Below, piece after piece: positions 1-7,071 of a stretch of DNA of 47,550 nucleotides. Source of the DNA: an uncultured delta proteobacterium (GTDB taxonomy: Bacteria; Myxococcota_A; Polyangia; Polyangiales; Polyangiaceae); assembly GCA_903870415.1 (NCBI GenBank), contig CAIQDA010000084.1, forward strand, positions 1 to 47,550, in the 5' to 3' direction. The translations under genes were made by a program, and so were the position numbers. Below the pieces are notes generated by a model. It worked only from the letters and a program-made list of their open reading frames with translations, was not told the DNA's origin and did no database searches. Each line of letters begins with the position of its first letter. The first letter of the stretch is position 1.

Positions 1-103
1 CGCTCGACACGAGGGCGGCGACGTCCTTCGACGCGGGGGCGTTGAGCGCGGCGTAGAAGGGGGCAACGAGGGCGCGGGCGGATTCACGGGGCATCGAGGT
101 CAT
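1..103 (-). CDS. SnoaL/NTF2-like small protein (5' end only)
   Basis: Only the first 34 codons are inside the window (MTSMPRESARALVAPFYAALNAP...), so the gene is absent from the ORF track. The ATG at 103 is preceded by a purine-rich AAGAGAGAAA at about the right distance. A second in-frame ATG lies three codons later. The amphipathic opening helix 'ALVAPFYAALN' resembles the start of SnoaL-like polyketide cyclase/ester cyclase or NTF2-like proteins; that is a resemblance, not proof. It is divergent from the LysR gene, the classical arrangement for a LysR target. Confidence 0.5.
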   Translation of the reverse strand, partial: MTSMPRESARALVAPFYAALNAPASKDVAALVSS

Positions 104-230
104 GGCGTTTCTCTCTTTCGGGGAATCTCAGCGGGAGCGATTCCCGCCGTTCGATGAGAGGAAGATGAACCCTCGGAGCCCATTCGATAAGGCAGGTGAA
201 TTCGGAGTCACTGTTCGATAGAATCGCACA
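104..230. promoter_or_regulatory. Divergent intergenic region with LysR-type operator candidates
   Basis: This is the region between the SnoaL-like gene and the LysR gene. It holds a perfect inverted repeat GGGAATC-N11-GATTCCC (121-145). It also holds three copies of TTCGATRA/TTCGATA beginning at 150, 183 and 214, spaced 33 and 31 bp, about three helical turns each. Either could be the binding site of the adjacent regulator. The repeats are seen directly; the operator role is inference. Confidence 0.4.
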
Positions 231-1127
231 ATGCTCGACCAGCTCCGTGCGCTCGCGGTGTTCGCAAAAACGGCCGATCTCGGCTCGTTCCGCGGCGCCG
301 CGAAGGCCCTCGCGCTCTCGCCCTCCGTCGTGAGCCACCACGTCTCCGAGCTCGAGCGACACCTGGGGCTGCCGCTCCTCTACCGCACAACGCGCAAGCT
401 CGCGCTCACGCCGGCGGGCGCACGACTCCTCACGAGCGCGCGCACGATGATCGACGCGGCCGAGCGCGGCCTCGACGAAGCGAGCGGTCACCGGGCGGAA
501 GCCAAGGGAACGCTTCGGCTCACGGCCCCCGCGTTCTTCGCGGAGACGCGCTTTGCACGGGACCTCGGCGCGTTCGCGACGGCCCATCCGGCGGTCACGC
601 TCGCGGTGCAGTTCACCGAGGCGCGCGTGGACCTCCTCTCCGGCGGTCTCGACCTCGCACTCCGCATCGGCACGCGCGAAGACAGCTCGCACGTGACGCG
701 CAAACTCGCCACGCTTCACCGCGTCGTCGTCGCCGCCCCCGTGCTCCTCGAGCAGCACGAGCCGCCGCGATCGGTGCGCGATCTCGCCGCGATGCCCGTC
801 GTTCATCTGGGTGCGCGAACGCCGGAGCTGGCCCTCGTTCCACCAAAGAAGAAGACCGCCGTGACCCTTGGCTACACGCCGCGCATCACCGTCGACAGCG
901 CCGCCGCGATGCGCGAGCTCGTCCTCGCGGGCGTGGGTATCGCGACGCTCCCGGAGGTGCTCGTGCGCCGAGATTTGCAAGGCGAGCGCATGGTGCACCT
1001 CCTGCCCGATCACCGCGTGCCCGAGCTGCCTGTCTATGCTCTCTGGCCCCGCAACGCGCAGCGCGCCACGCTCACCGCGCGCTTCCTCGAGTTCATGGCG
1101 CCGCGCTTCGAGAAGCTCTTCGCGTGA
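231..1127 (+). CDS. LysR-family transcriptional regulator
   Basis: The 298-aa protein has the normal LysR length. Residues 1-60 form the winged helix-turn-helix (LRALAVFAKTADLGSFRGAAKALALSPSVVSHHVSELE), followed by the linker helix. From about residue 90 there is a periplasmic-binding-like effector domain (LRLTAPAFFAE..., ALRIGTREDSS). The helix-turn-helix plus 'LRIG' pattern is that of the CrgA/DsdC-like LysR subgroup. Ligand unknown. It is transcribed away from the SnoaL-like gene and probably controls it and itself. No Shine-Dalgarno sequence is obvious before the ATG at 231. Confidence 0.9.
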   Translation: MLDQLRALAVFAKTADLGSFRGAAKALALSPSVVSHHVSELERHLGLPLLYRTTRKLALTPAGARLLTSARTMIDAAERGLDEASGHRAEAKGTLRLTAPAFFAETRFARDLGAFATAHPAVTLAVQFTEARVDLLSGGLDLALRIGTREDSSHVTRKLATLHRVVVAAPVLLEQHEPPRSVRDLAAMPVVHLGARTPELALVPPKKKTAVTLGYTPRITVDSAAAMRELVLAGVGIATLPEVLVRRDLQGERMVHLLPDHRVPELPVYALWPRNAQRATLTARFLEFMAPRFEKLFA

Positions 1128-1185
1128 AGGCGGGGCCAAACGAAAACGGGCCCTAGCGTCTGCACGAGGACCCGCGTTCGTGGGC

Positions 1186-1203
1186 GCGATCGGTGTCGAT
1201 CGC
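1186..1203. terminator. Hairpin between convergent genes
   Basis: Perfect 7-bp inverted repeat GCGATCG-GTGT-CGATCGC in the 88-bp gap between the convergent LysR and SDR genes. There is no clear T-run, so it is a possible bidirectional terminator only. Confidence 0.4.
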
Positions 1204-1215
1204 AACCCGTGTAGA

Positions 1216-1962
1216 TTACATCGACAAGCCGCCATCCACATCAACGACGCGCCCGTTGAAGTAGTCGCATTCGAGGCAGAACTTCACCGCCTGCCAGATG
1301 TCTTCGGGCTCGCCCACGCGCCCGCACGGCACGTTCGCCACGAGCGCATCGCGGGCCTTTTGGTTCATGCCGCGCGTCATCGGCGTTTCGATCATGCCCG
1401 GCGCGACGGCGACCGCGCGAATGCCAAACGAGGCAAATTCGCGAGCCCACGTGACGACGTTTGCCGCGAGGGCCGCCTTCGCCGAAACGTAATTCGTCTG
1501 GCCGCGGTTTCCGTGGCGCGCGATGGACGAAATGCTGACGACGACGCCGGGACGCTCGCCGGCTTCGACCATGGCCGCCACCGTGTCGCGCACCATGAAG
1601 GTTGCGCCCGTGAGGTTCACGCCGATGACCGTGTTCCAGTCGGCCGTGGACATCTTCTTCACCTCGCCGGTGACCTTGTCCTTCTTCACGAGGAGCCCGT
1701 CGCGCAGAATGCCCGCGTTGTTGATGAGGCCGTTGACCCCGCCCATGGACTCCTTTGCCCAGGTGACAAAGGCGCCGATGTCGTCTTCGGACGAGACGTC
1801 GAGCTTGCGACGGTGAATGCCCGCGGGAAGCTCCGCAAGCGCCGCGTCGTTGATGTCGCCCGCCGCGACCTGGGCGCCGGCTTCGTGAAGGCGACGTGCG
1901 AAGTGCGCGCCCATGCCCTGGGCCGCGCCGGTGACGATGATCTTGAGGCTGCTGAGCTGCAT
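1216..1962 (-). CDS. SDR-family reductase (FabG/PhaB-like)
   Basis: Short-chain dehydrogenase/reductase of 248 aa. The N-terminal cofactor motif is TGAAQGMG, followed by LINNAG, the catalytic Ser in SISSIA and YVSAK (Tyr-x3-Lys), all in the usual order. I start it at the ATG at 1962, not the track's 2022, because the Rossmann motif then sits eight residues in and GGAG lies 6 nt upstream. It is downstream of the phasin and phaR on the same strand, so a role as 3-oxoacyl-CoA reductase supplying (R)-3-hydroxyacyl-CoA for PHA synthesis is likely. Sequence alone cannot separate PhaB from other FabG-like enzymes. A hairpin (2031-2073) separates it from the phasin. Confidence 0.8.
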   Translation of the reverse strand: MQLSSLKIIVTGAAQGMGAHFARRLHEAGAQVAAGDINDAALAELPAGIHRRKLDVSSEDDIGAFVTWAKESMGGVNGLINNAGILRDGLLVKKDKVTGEVKKMSTADWNTVIGVNLTGATFMVRDTVAAMVEAGERPGVVVSISSIARHGNRGQTNYVSAKAALAANVVTWAREFASFGIRAVAVAPGMIETPMTRGMNQKARDALVANVPCGRVGEPEDIWQAVKFCLECDYFNGRVVDVDGGLSM

Positions 1963-2030
1963 GAGAATCTCCAGAAGGGCCGGCAGGTTACCGGAACATC
2001 GACGCGAGGTGCGCGTGCGCAAAATAGAGA

Positions 2031-2073
2031 AAGCTCCCGCGCGGCTTTCTCCAAGGGAGTCCGGCGGGAGCTT
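2031..2073 (-). terminator. Terminator/attenuator between phasin and SDR
   Basis: A perfect 10-bp stem (AAGCTCCCGC / GCGGGAGCTT) encloses a loop with a second small stem. On the minus strand it is followed by the T-rich TCTCTATTTTG. It follows the phasin stop and precedes the SDR start, so it should terminate most phasin transcripts and let a fraction read into the SDR. Confidence 0.65.
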
Positions 2074-2089
2074 CGGCAGCCCAGGGCAC

Positions 2090-2371
2090 TCAGGCCTTGG
2101 TGGCGAACGACTGCTCGCTGCGGCGCACCATTTCGAGGGCTTGCTTGCGCCAGTTCGACGACATCTCGAGGCCCCAGCTCATGGAGTCCCGCGTGAGCTT
2201 CATCGCTTCATCCATCTGGGTCATCATCTGCTCGTGAGCCTTCTGCTCCCACGTGGCGTACTCCGCTTGCGCCTTCTCGGTGCGCGAGGCCCAATCCGTC
2301 GTGATCGTGCTGAAGTCGGGCATCATCGGGAACAGGTCGCGGACGGTCTTCTTGATGTTTTCGGTGTTCAT
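2090..2371 (-). CDS. phaP: Phasin-like granule-associated protein
   Basis: Start set at the ATG at 2371, giving 93 aa; the extra N-terminal residues in the track would run into the promoter. The protein is all-helical, amphipathic and rich in Met, Trp, Glu and Lys (DEAMKLTRDSMSWGLEMSSNWRKQALEMVRR), with no transmembrane segment. This is the pattern of phasins, which coat PHA granules and limit their coalescence. It is short for the family. Support comes mainly from context: it lies next to phaR and its promoter carries two PhaR-type operators. It could still be another small helical protein, but a granule phasin is the best reading. Confidence 0.72.
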   Translation of the reverse strand: MNTENIKKTVRDLFPMMPDFSTITTDWASRTEKAQAEYATWEQKAHEQMMTQMDEAMKLTRDSMSWGLEMSSNWRKQALEMVRRSEQSFATKA

Positions 2372-2423
2372 GGTTCGTGCTTTCGCCTTGGGGGTTCGGG
2401 AGGGGTTTTCCTCCGACGCCTCC

Positions 2424-2453
2424 AGTATTGTGCACCGCAACAAGGCTTGTCAA
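2424..2453 (-). promoter_or_regulatory. Phasin promoter (-35/-10)
   Basis: On the minus strand there is a perfect -35 TTGACA (2448-2453), an 18-bp spacer and a -10-like AATACT (2424-2429). The predicted start is about 45 nt upstream of the phasin ATG. PhaR-type site 2428-2443 fills the spacer, so bound PhaR would block polymerase. Confidence 0.55.
2428..2443. promoter_or_regulatory. PhaR-type operator A (phasin promoter)
   Basis: TTGTGCACCGCAACAA, an imperfect palindrome. It fits TGC-N3-GCAA, the core of the site I recall being reported for PhbF/PhaR proteins (TG-N-TGC-N3-GCAA), with one mismatch. It lies between the phasin -35 and -10. Confidence 0.6.
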
Positions 2454-2469
2454 CGAATGGACGGTCGAT

Positions 2470-2488
2470 TTGTGCTGCGGCGCAACAA
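2470..2488. promoter_or_regulatory. PhaR-type operator B (upstream of phasin -35)
   Basis: TTGTGCTGCGGCGCAACAA contains TGCTGCGGCGCAA, a full match to TG-N-TGC-N3-GCAA. Its TGC core is exactly 45 bp from that of operator A. Confidence 0.62.
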
Positions 2489-2540
2489 TGTCCGAACGAA
2501 AAACCCGGAAGAGCCCTGAGAATCGAGCCTCGGCGGCGCC

Positions 2541-3257
2541 CTACTTCTTCTTTGCTGCGCGCGCGGAAACCTTCGCCACGGCGCGCGGCTTTGGTGCCTT
2601 CACGGGCTTCACGGCCCCGAGGAGCGCGGTCTTCAGCTCGGCGAGTTCCGCGCGAAGGCTGTCGATGTCGCTGCGTTCCGCGGAGACTTCTTTGGGCGGG
2701 CTGGTGCGGCGGCGCGGCGCCGGGGGTTCGGGCGCGTAATCGGCCTCGTACTCGGGCTCCATCACCGGCGCGCTCGGCGGAGGCGGAGGCGGCGCCGCGT
2801 TCCGCGCCTCATAAACGGGGTTCTGCGGGGGGCGCCAACCGTTCGCCTCGAAGAAGGGGCGCAGGAGCGGGTTCGCCGATGCGAATGGGCGAGAGAGCGT
2901 GGTGGCCATGCCGGTGACCGCATCGAAGGCGTTCGGTGCACGACGTGCGCTCAAGTAGATTTCCAAGGCCCACGAGACATACCGCTGAAAGAATTCCGCG
3001 AGACCGTCGTCACCGAGGCGCACGAGCTGCACGAGGAGGCCCGTGGGCAAAAGGCGGGCGCCGCCGCGCGACTCAAGAATGATTTGGGCAAACGTCGCTT
3101 GGGTCAGGTCCTCGCCGGTGACCGCGTCGAACACGCGCACGTCGGTTCCGCGCTTCACCTTGGCGGCGAGCTCGTCGAGCGTGACGTAGCGGCTCTCTTC
3201 GCCGTCGTAGAGTCGCCGGTTTGCGTACTTCTTCACGATGACGGGGGGCTTTGCCAT
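2541..3257 (-). CDS. phaR: PhaR/PhbF-type PHA synthesis regulator
   Basis: DNA-binding repressor that senses PHA. Residues 5-65 carry the diagnostic PHB/PHA accumulation regulator DNA-binding domain (VIVKKYANRRLYDGEESRYVTLDELA...DVRVFDAVTGEDLTQATFAQIILE). A second helical part follows (residues 70-130, LLVQLVRLGDDGLAEFFQRYVSWALEIYL). The tail is Pro-rich, then has a short coiled coil and a Lys/Ala-rich end (AKVSARAAKKK). I start it at the ATG at 3257 because the domain begins immediately; the track's start adds 24 unrelated residues. It is 238 aa, longer than the roughly 180-200 aa usual in proteobacteria. Operators before its own gene suggest autoregulation. Confidence 0.92.
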   Translation of the reverse strand: MAKPPVIVKKYANRRLYDGEESRYVTLDELAAKVKRGTDVRVFDAVTGEDLTQATFAQIILESRGGARLLPTGLLVQLVRLGDDGLAEFFQRYVSWALEIYLSARRAPNAFDAVTGMATTLSRPFASANPLLRPFFEANGWRPPQNPVYEARNAAPPPPPPSAPVMEPEYEADYAPEPPAPRRRTSPPKEVSAERSDIDSLRAELAELKTALLGAVKPVKAPKPRAVAKVSARAAKKK

Positions 3258-3321
3258 GGGCGCAAGCCTGCCAAGGCTCAGTCCGCGCCGCAAGCCTTTC
3301 CCGAGTCGTGGTGGTGTCAAA

Positions 3322-3336
3322 TGTTGCATCGCACAA
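3322..3336. promoter_or_regulatory. PhaR-type operator C
   Basis: TGTTGCATCGCACAA: TG-N-TGC-N3-GCA with one mismatch in the last base of the core. It lies just downstream of the predicted phaR start point. Confidence 0.55.
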
Positions 3337-3342
3337 AAGTCC

Positions 3343-3370
3343 TTGACCGAATCCTACGCCCGACTATGCT
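3343..3370 (+). promoter_or_regulatory. Promoter of the seven-gene PHA operon
   Basis: TTGACC (3343-3348), a 16-bp spacer and TATGCT (3365-3370) on the plus strand. This is the only sigma-70-like promoter I find before the operon. Operator D overlaps the -10. Confidence 0.5.
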
Positions 3371-3379
3371 GCGCCGCAA
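3351..3379 (-). promoter_or_regulatory. phaR promoter
   Basis: On the minus strand, TTGCGG (3374-3379), a 17-bp spacer and TAGGAT (3351-3356). It interleaves with the plus-strand promoter, so the two divergent units would compete for polymerase and share operator D. Confidence 0.42.
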
Positions 3380-3381
3380 CA
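3367..3381. promoter_or_regulatory. PhaR-type operator D
   Basis: TGCTGCGCCGCAACA, an exact fit to TG-N-TGC-N3-GCAA. It covers the plus-strand -10 and the minus-strand -35. Its core is 45 bp from that of operator C, the same register as operators A and B. Confidence 0.62.
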
Positions 3382-3631
3382 GATGCCAAGCGTAAGCGTA
3401 AAATCGTCGGCGAGCACGCGTGGGGGCTCCGGCTCACTCGTTGAGGCGGTTCCTATTGCTGCGACTGCGAACATCTCCGGTGCTGCGCAAGGCAGCCTTC
3501 ACGCCAAGCGACGATCGGCAACGCGGGGCCTCGCGCCCGCAACCGCATCCTTCCGCGCGGCTTTTTCGCGGCGAGAAGTCCCAAGTGACGGCTCCCACAA
3601 TCTCAGCGACGATCTTTTCGTGAGGCCTTCG

Positions 3632-4579
3632 ATGCGTTTCTTCTCCACTCTGACCTATCTTGCTGTCGCCGCGATCGGTGCAGGCTGTTCGTCCACCGCG
3701 AGCACCGAGGCGTCGTGCCGCACCGGAGCGGAATGCGCTTCGGGCGTGTGCCTCGCGAGTGGCACCTGCGAGCCCGTGCAGAATGCAGGCGATGGCGGGC
3801 TGACACCTGGCGACGGGTCGGCGCCCATCGTGAATGGCGACTCGGGCGCATGCGTGCCGAACGGAGACGGGCGCATCGATCGCAACGAATTTCCAGCGTC
3901 TCCGGGCCTTCGAGCCACCTACGCGTACGCTTCGGCGGTCGCGGTGAACTTTGCGGGCGTCACCGCGAACGGCGTGACGACCTGGGACTTCAAGGGCCCT
4001 TACGCGAGCGACACGACGCGCGTCGTCGATGTGCAAGCGACCGCGGGAAAGTGGTGGGCAGGCGCGTTCACGGGAGCGAGCTACGCCCTTGCGCTTGGCA
4101 GCACGTCGGACCTTCTCGGCGTCTTCGTCTTGAACGATACGGGGCTTACGCTTCGCGGCGTTGTCTCTCCGGCGGACGGCACCACCAAGACCCAACTTGC
4201 GTATGACCCCGGTGCCTCGTTCCTGCGCTTTCCCATGCGCAAGGGCGACGCGTGGTCGACGACGAGCACCATCACGGGAACGGTGCAGGGCCTGACGATC
4301 GCCTCGACCTCAGGCACGCAATACACCGAGACCTACGCCATCTCCGTCGACGCCGAGGGCTTCGTCGAGGTTCCCTTTGGACGCTTCAAGGTGCTCCGCG
4401 TTCTCACGACGCTCACGCGCAAAAATCAGTTCGGCCAGTCCATCTCGGCCATGCCCGACAAGAAGACCGTCGCCTTTGTCGCCGAGTGCTTCGGCACCGT
4501 CGCGAGCGCCACCTCGAACGACAGCGAAGCCACGCCACTCTTCTCAACCGCCGCGGAACTTCAGCGCCTCGCGCCCTGA
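3632..4579 (+). CDS. Secreted lipoprotein with EF-hand-like motif (paralogue 1)
   Basis: First gene of the operon. I start it at the ATG at 3632 because GTGAGG lies 6-7 nt upstream and a lipoprotein signal follows (MRFFSTLTYLAVAAIGAGC). The 315-aa product has a short Cys-rich segment (CRTGAECASGVCLASGTC), typical of myxobacterial surface lipoproteins. A Gly/Asp linker and an EF-hand-like CVPNGDGRIDRNEFP follow. The rest is beta-rich and ends in ECFGTVASATSNDSEATPLFSTAAELQRL. The DGR...E motif, overall layout and C-terminus are shared with the gene at 7072, so the two are paralogues. Function unknown. The co-transcribed hydrolase and barrel suggest a cell-surface role, perhaps substrate capture. 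Confidence 0.75.
   Translation: MRFFSTLTYLAVAAIGAGCSSTASTEASCRTGAECASGVCLASGTCEPVQNAGDGGLTPGDGSAPIVNGDSGACVPNGDGRIDRNEFPASPGLRATYAYASAVAVNFAGVTANGVTTWDFKGPYASDTTRVVDVQATAGKWWAGAFTGASYALALGSTSDLLGVFVLNDTGLTLRGVVSPADGTTKTQLAYDPGASFLRFPMRKGDAWSTTSTITGTVQGLTIASTSGTQYTETYAISVDAEGFVEVPFGRFKVLRVLTTLTRKNQFGQSISAMPDKKTVAFVAECFGTVASATSNDSEATPLFSTAAELQRLAP
3778..3788. repeat. Iterated palindrome TGCAGAATGCA
   Basis: Exact TGYAGAATRCA copy inside paralogue 1; it reads through codons V-Q-N-A. Confidence 0.7.
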
Positions 4580-4594
4580 TCGAACGACCCCACG

Positions 4595-5497
4595 ATGCGC
4601 CTAGTTCCCTATGCCTTGCTTCTCGCGCTCACCTCCGGGTGCACGCTCGCGTTCCATCCCGCCACGCCCCCCGGCGCCCCAAAGGACTCCACCTTTGCGA
4701 CCGTCAATGGCGTGCGCCTGCGTATCAAGGCTGCGGGGCAGGGTGCCGGCACGCCGGTGCTCTTTCTCCACGGCTTCGCCTCGTCGCTCGAGACGTGGGA
4801 CTTCGTGCAGCCCCTCATCGCGAAGGACCGGCGCACGCTGTCGGTCGACCTGAAGGGTTTCGGTTATTCGGCGCGTCCCGCAGGCGACTATTCGCCGCCG
4901 GCGCAAGCCAAGATGCTCCTTGAGCTCCTCGATCAGCAGGGCATCGGCGACGTCATCGTGGTGGCGCATTCGTGGGGCACGTCCATCGCGCTCGCCATGG
5001 CGCTCGAGGCACCGGCTCGCGTGAAGCGCCTCGCGCTCTATGATGCTTGGGCGTACGAAGAGCAGATTCCGCCGTTCTTTCTCTGGGCGCGCACGCGTGG
5101 CGTCGGTGAGTTCCTCTTTAGTGCATTCTACAAGGAGCGGCCGTACGAGCGCATCGCGTTTGCGTTCTACGATCGCGAACGTTACGTGACCGAGCCGCTC
5201 CTCGACCTCACCGCGGCGGCGCTCGAGCGACCCGGCACCGAGGCTGCGGCCCTTGAAGCCGTGCGCGGTCAAACCTACGGCGAGTGGCAATCTCGCTACC
5301 GCAGCATCAAGGCACCGACGCTGCTTCTCTGGGGTCGCGAGGACGAGGTCACCACGCTCGGCTTCGGCGAACGGCTCGTGCGCGAACTGCCCAACGCCCG
5401 CCTCGCGGTCTACCCACGTTGCGGGCATTTTCCCATGCTCGAAGCCATCAACTCTTCCAACGCCGACCTTCAGACCTTCCTCGCGGAGGCCCCATGA
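4595..5497 (+). CDS. Lipoprotein alpha/beta hydrolase
   Basis: 300-aa alpha/beta-hydrolase with a lipoprotein signal (MRLVPYALLLALTSGC), so probably anchored in the envelope facing the periplasm or outside. Motifs in order: oxyanion loop HGFASS (about residue 60), nucleophile elbow AHSWGTS (Ser about 128), acid in LLWGREDEVT (about 247) and catalytic His in CGHFPMLE (about 275). A cap region lies between residues 155 and 215. The elbow has Ala-His-Ser rather than Gly-His-Ser. It starts 15 nt after paralogue 1, and its stop overlaps the next start (ATGA). Substrate is not readable. The PHA context suggests an ester: a lipid, a wax, or PHA oligomers. Confidence 0.85.
   Translation: MRLVPYALLLALTSGCTLAFHPATPPGAPKDSTFATVNGVRLRIKAAGQGAGTPVLFLHGFASSLETWDFVQPLIAKDRRTLSVDLKGFGYSARPAGDYSPPAQAKMLLELLDQQGIGDVIVVAHSWGTSIALAMALEAPARVKRLALYDAWAYEEQIPPFFLWARTRGVGEFLFSAFYKERPYERIAFAFYDRERYVTEPLLDLTAAALERPGTEAAALEAVRGQTYGEWQSRYRSIKAPTLLLWGREDEVTTLGFGERLVRELPNARLAVYPRCGHFPMLEAINSSNADLQTFLAEAP
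5122..5132. repeat. Iterated palindrome TGCATTCTACA
   Basis: Exact copy (reverse orientation) inside the hydrolase gene, at codons S-A-F-Y-K. Confidence 0.7.
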
Positions 5498-7062
5498 ACC
5501 GCGCGCGGCACCTGACTCTCGCGCTCGCAGCACTCGCCTGTGCTCCTGCGGCAAATGCGACGGGCCTCATGGACACGGGCGACGACCTCGTGGGCCACGA
5601 CGATGCGCGCGTGGTCATTCACGGCGCGATGCGCGTGCGTGGCGAAGCCCTTGGCAACTTGGACCTCGATCGCGGCGTGCTCCCGAATGGCGCGCCGCTC
5701 TTTCCGGTCCCGCTCAGCGATCGCAAAGCCCAGTGGCTCGTTGGCGGCGACCTGCGCCTTCGGACCGACATCGCCATGTACGCGCCGGGCGGTCGAACAG
5801 CCGTCAAAATGCGCGTCGACATGCTCGACGACGTTCCCCTCGGGGACCGGCCCGTGGGGGTTCCTGCGGCGGCCACGAGCGTCATCACGACGGGCGATCG
5901 CGTGTTTCGCATCAAGCGCGCCTGGGGCGAAACGGCCACGCCTGTGGGTCTCCTCGCCGCGGGCCGCATGGGCAATGCGTGGGGCCTTGGCATGCTCGCG
6001 AACGGCGGAGACTGCGCCGACTGCGACAGCGGCGACGCGTCCGATCGCTTGGCTTTCGTCTCGCCGATCCTCGGTCATGTGGCCGCCATCGCGTACGACT
6101 TCTCCGTCGCCGGTCCGACGGCCCTTCGCAAAGACGGCGTGCGGTCGGTGGGTCTTGAGCCCTCGGCGGCGGTGCGAAGCATCACCTTTGCGCTCATGCA
6201 CTGGAGCGACGAGGCCACGCGAACGCGAAGGACGGCATTCGGTCGCAACGTCTTCGACTACGGCGCCTACGCGTCGTGGCGCACGCAAGCGAGCGACGTT
6301 CCGAGCACCTACGTGCCCTTCTCGTCGGCGCCCGCCATGAGCAGCTTGCAGGTTATTTCCCGGGGCTGGAACGCGCTCGCCCTCGACGGATGGCTGCGCC
6401 ACGAAGGTCGTCATCACCGCGTCGAATTCGAATTTGCGCACCTGCGCGCCACCATCGACGATGCGTCGCTTTTGCCGGGCGTATCGCTCGCCAGGCCCGT
6501 GCAGTCTGCACAGACAGGCATGTCCCTCGAAGCGACGCTGAGAACGCAAGACGACCAGCACGCCGTCGACTTGCAACTCGGCTACGCTTCTAGCGACGCC
6601 TCGCCGCTCTTTGGCAGCGGAACGACGTTGCGCATTCCTGCGGCAGACGGCTCAACGCAGACCATTCCCGTGCCGAACGGGGATCGCCTCGATCGCTTTT
6701 CGTTCCACCCGGATTACCGCATCGACCGCATTCTCTTTCGCGAGCTCGTGGGCCGCGTCACCGGTGCGGCGTATATTCGCCCGACCCTTCGCGCGACGCT
6801 CAGCGCGAACCACACCGGGCGCCTCGTCGCCTCCGTCGCCACCATCGCCTCCATCGCGACGAACGCGGCCAGCACGCCGGCGGGCAAGAGCTTCCTCGGC
6901 ATTGAGGTCGACCCGACCCTCGCGTGGCAAGGCACCGACGGCTTCACCGCTTCGCTCGAAGGTGCAGCATTTTTCCCGGGCGAAGCGCTGGGCAATCCCG
7001 CCGCGAAACTCGACGCCAAACCCGCGGGGCTCCTTCGCCTGCGCCTCTCTTACGCGTTCTAG
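5494..7062 (+). CDS. Outer-membrane beta-barrel (TIGR04551-like)
   Basis: 522 aa from the ATG at 5494, which overlaps the hydrolase stop. A Sec signal (MNRARHLTLALAALACAPAANA) is followed by alternating beta strands, ending in LLRLRLSYAF, whose terminal Phe is the usual signal for barrel insertion. The central GRMGNAWGLGMLANGGDCADCDSGDASDR segment recalls the myxobacterial outer-membrane family TIGR04551. That family call is from memory and needs a profile search. In this operon it could be the outer-membrane pore or carrier for hydrolysis products. The track start at 5284 lies inside the hydrolase gene and is wrong. Confidence 0.75.
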   Translation: MNRARHLTLALAALACAPAANATGLMDTGDDLVGHDDARVVIHGAMRVRGEALGNLDLDRGVLPNGAPLFPVPLSDRKAQWLVGGDLRLRTDIAMYAPGGRTAVKMRVDMLDDVPLGDRPVGVPAAATSVITTGDRVFRIKRAWGETATPVGLLAAGRMGNAWGLGMLANGGDCADCDSGDASDRLAFVSPILGHVAAIAYDFSVAGPTALRKDGVRSVGLEPSAAVRSITFALMHWSDEATRTRRTAFGRNVFDYGAYASWRTQASDVPSTYVPFSSAPAMSSLQVISRGWNALALDGWLRHEGRHHRVEFEFAHLRATIDDASLLPGVSLARPVQSAQTGMSLEATLRTQDDQHAVDLQLGYASSDASPLFGSGTTLRIPAADGSTQTIPVPNGDRLDRFSFHPDYRIDRILFRELVGRVTGAAYIRPTLRATLSANHTGRLVASVATIASIATNAASTPAGKSFLGIEVDPTLAWQGTDGFTASLEGAAFFPGEALGNPAAKLDAKPAGLLRLRLSYAF

Positions 7063-7071
7063 GCCATGACG

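Larger units (their letters stand above)
3258..3631. promoter_or_regulatory. Divergent phaR / PHA operon control region
   Basis: A 374-bp gene-free stretch. The left part holds two PhaR-type operators and overlapping divergent promoters (3343-3379). The right part, about 250 bp, would be the operon's 5' leader. The track's ORF runs through it in frame with the lipoprotein, but that reading puts 83 unremarkable residues before a good signal peptide, so I treat it as untranslated. I see no convincing riboswitch there. Confidence 0.55.

Noticed and set aside
84-1244. 386-aa minus-strand ORF opposite the LysR gene
   Set aside because: Arg/Glu-rich antisense shadow typical of high-GC genes; the plus-strand LysR protein is full length with clear motifs.
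868-2196. 442-aa plus-strand ORF across LysR end, SDR and phasin
   Set aside because: Overlaps three supported genes on both strands, has no recognisable domain and is rich in Arg/Ser/Ala from out-of-frame reading.
3383-3631. N-terminal extension of the first operon lipoprotein
   Set aside because: In frame, but places 83 featureless residues before a normal lipoprotein signal, and GTGAGG marks the ATG at 3632.
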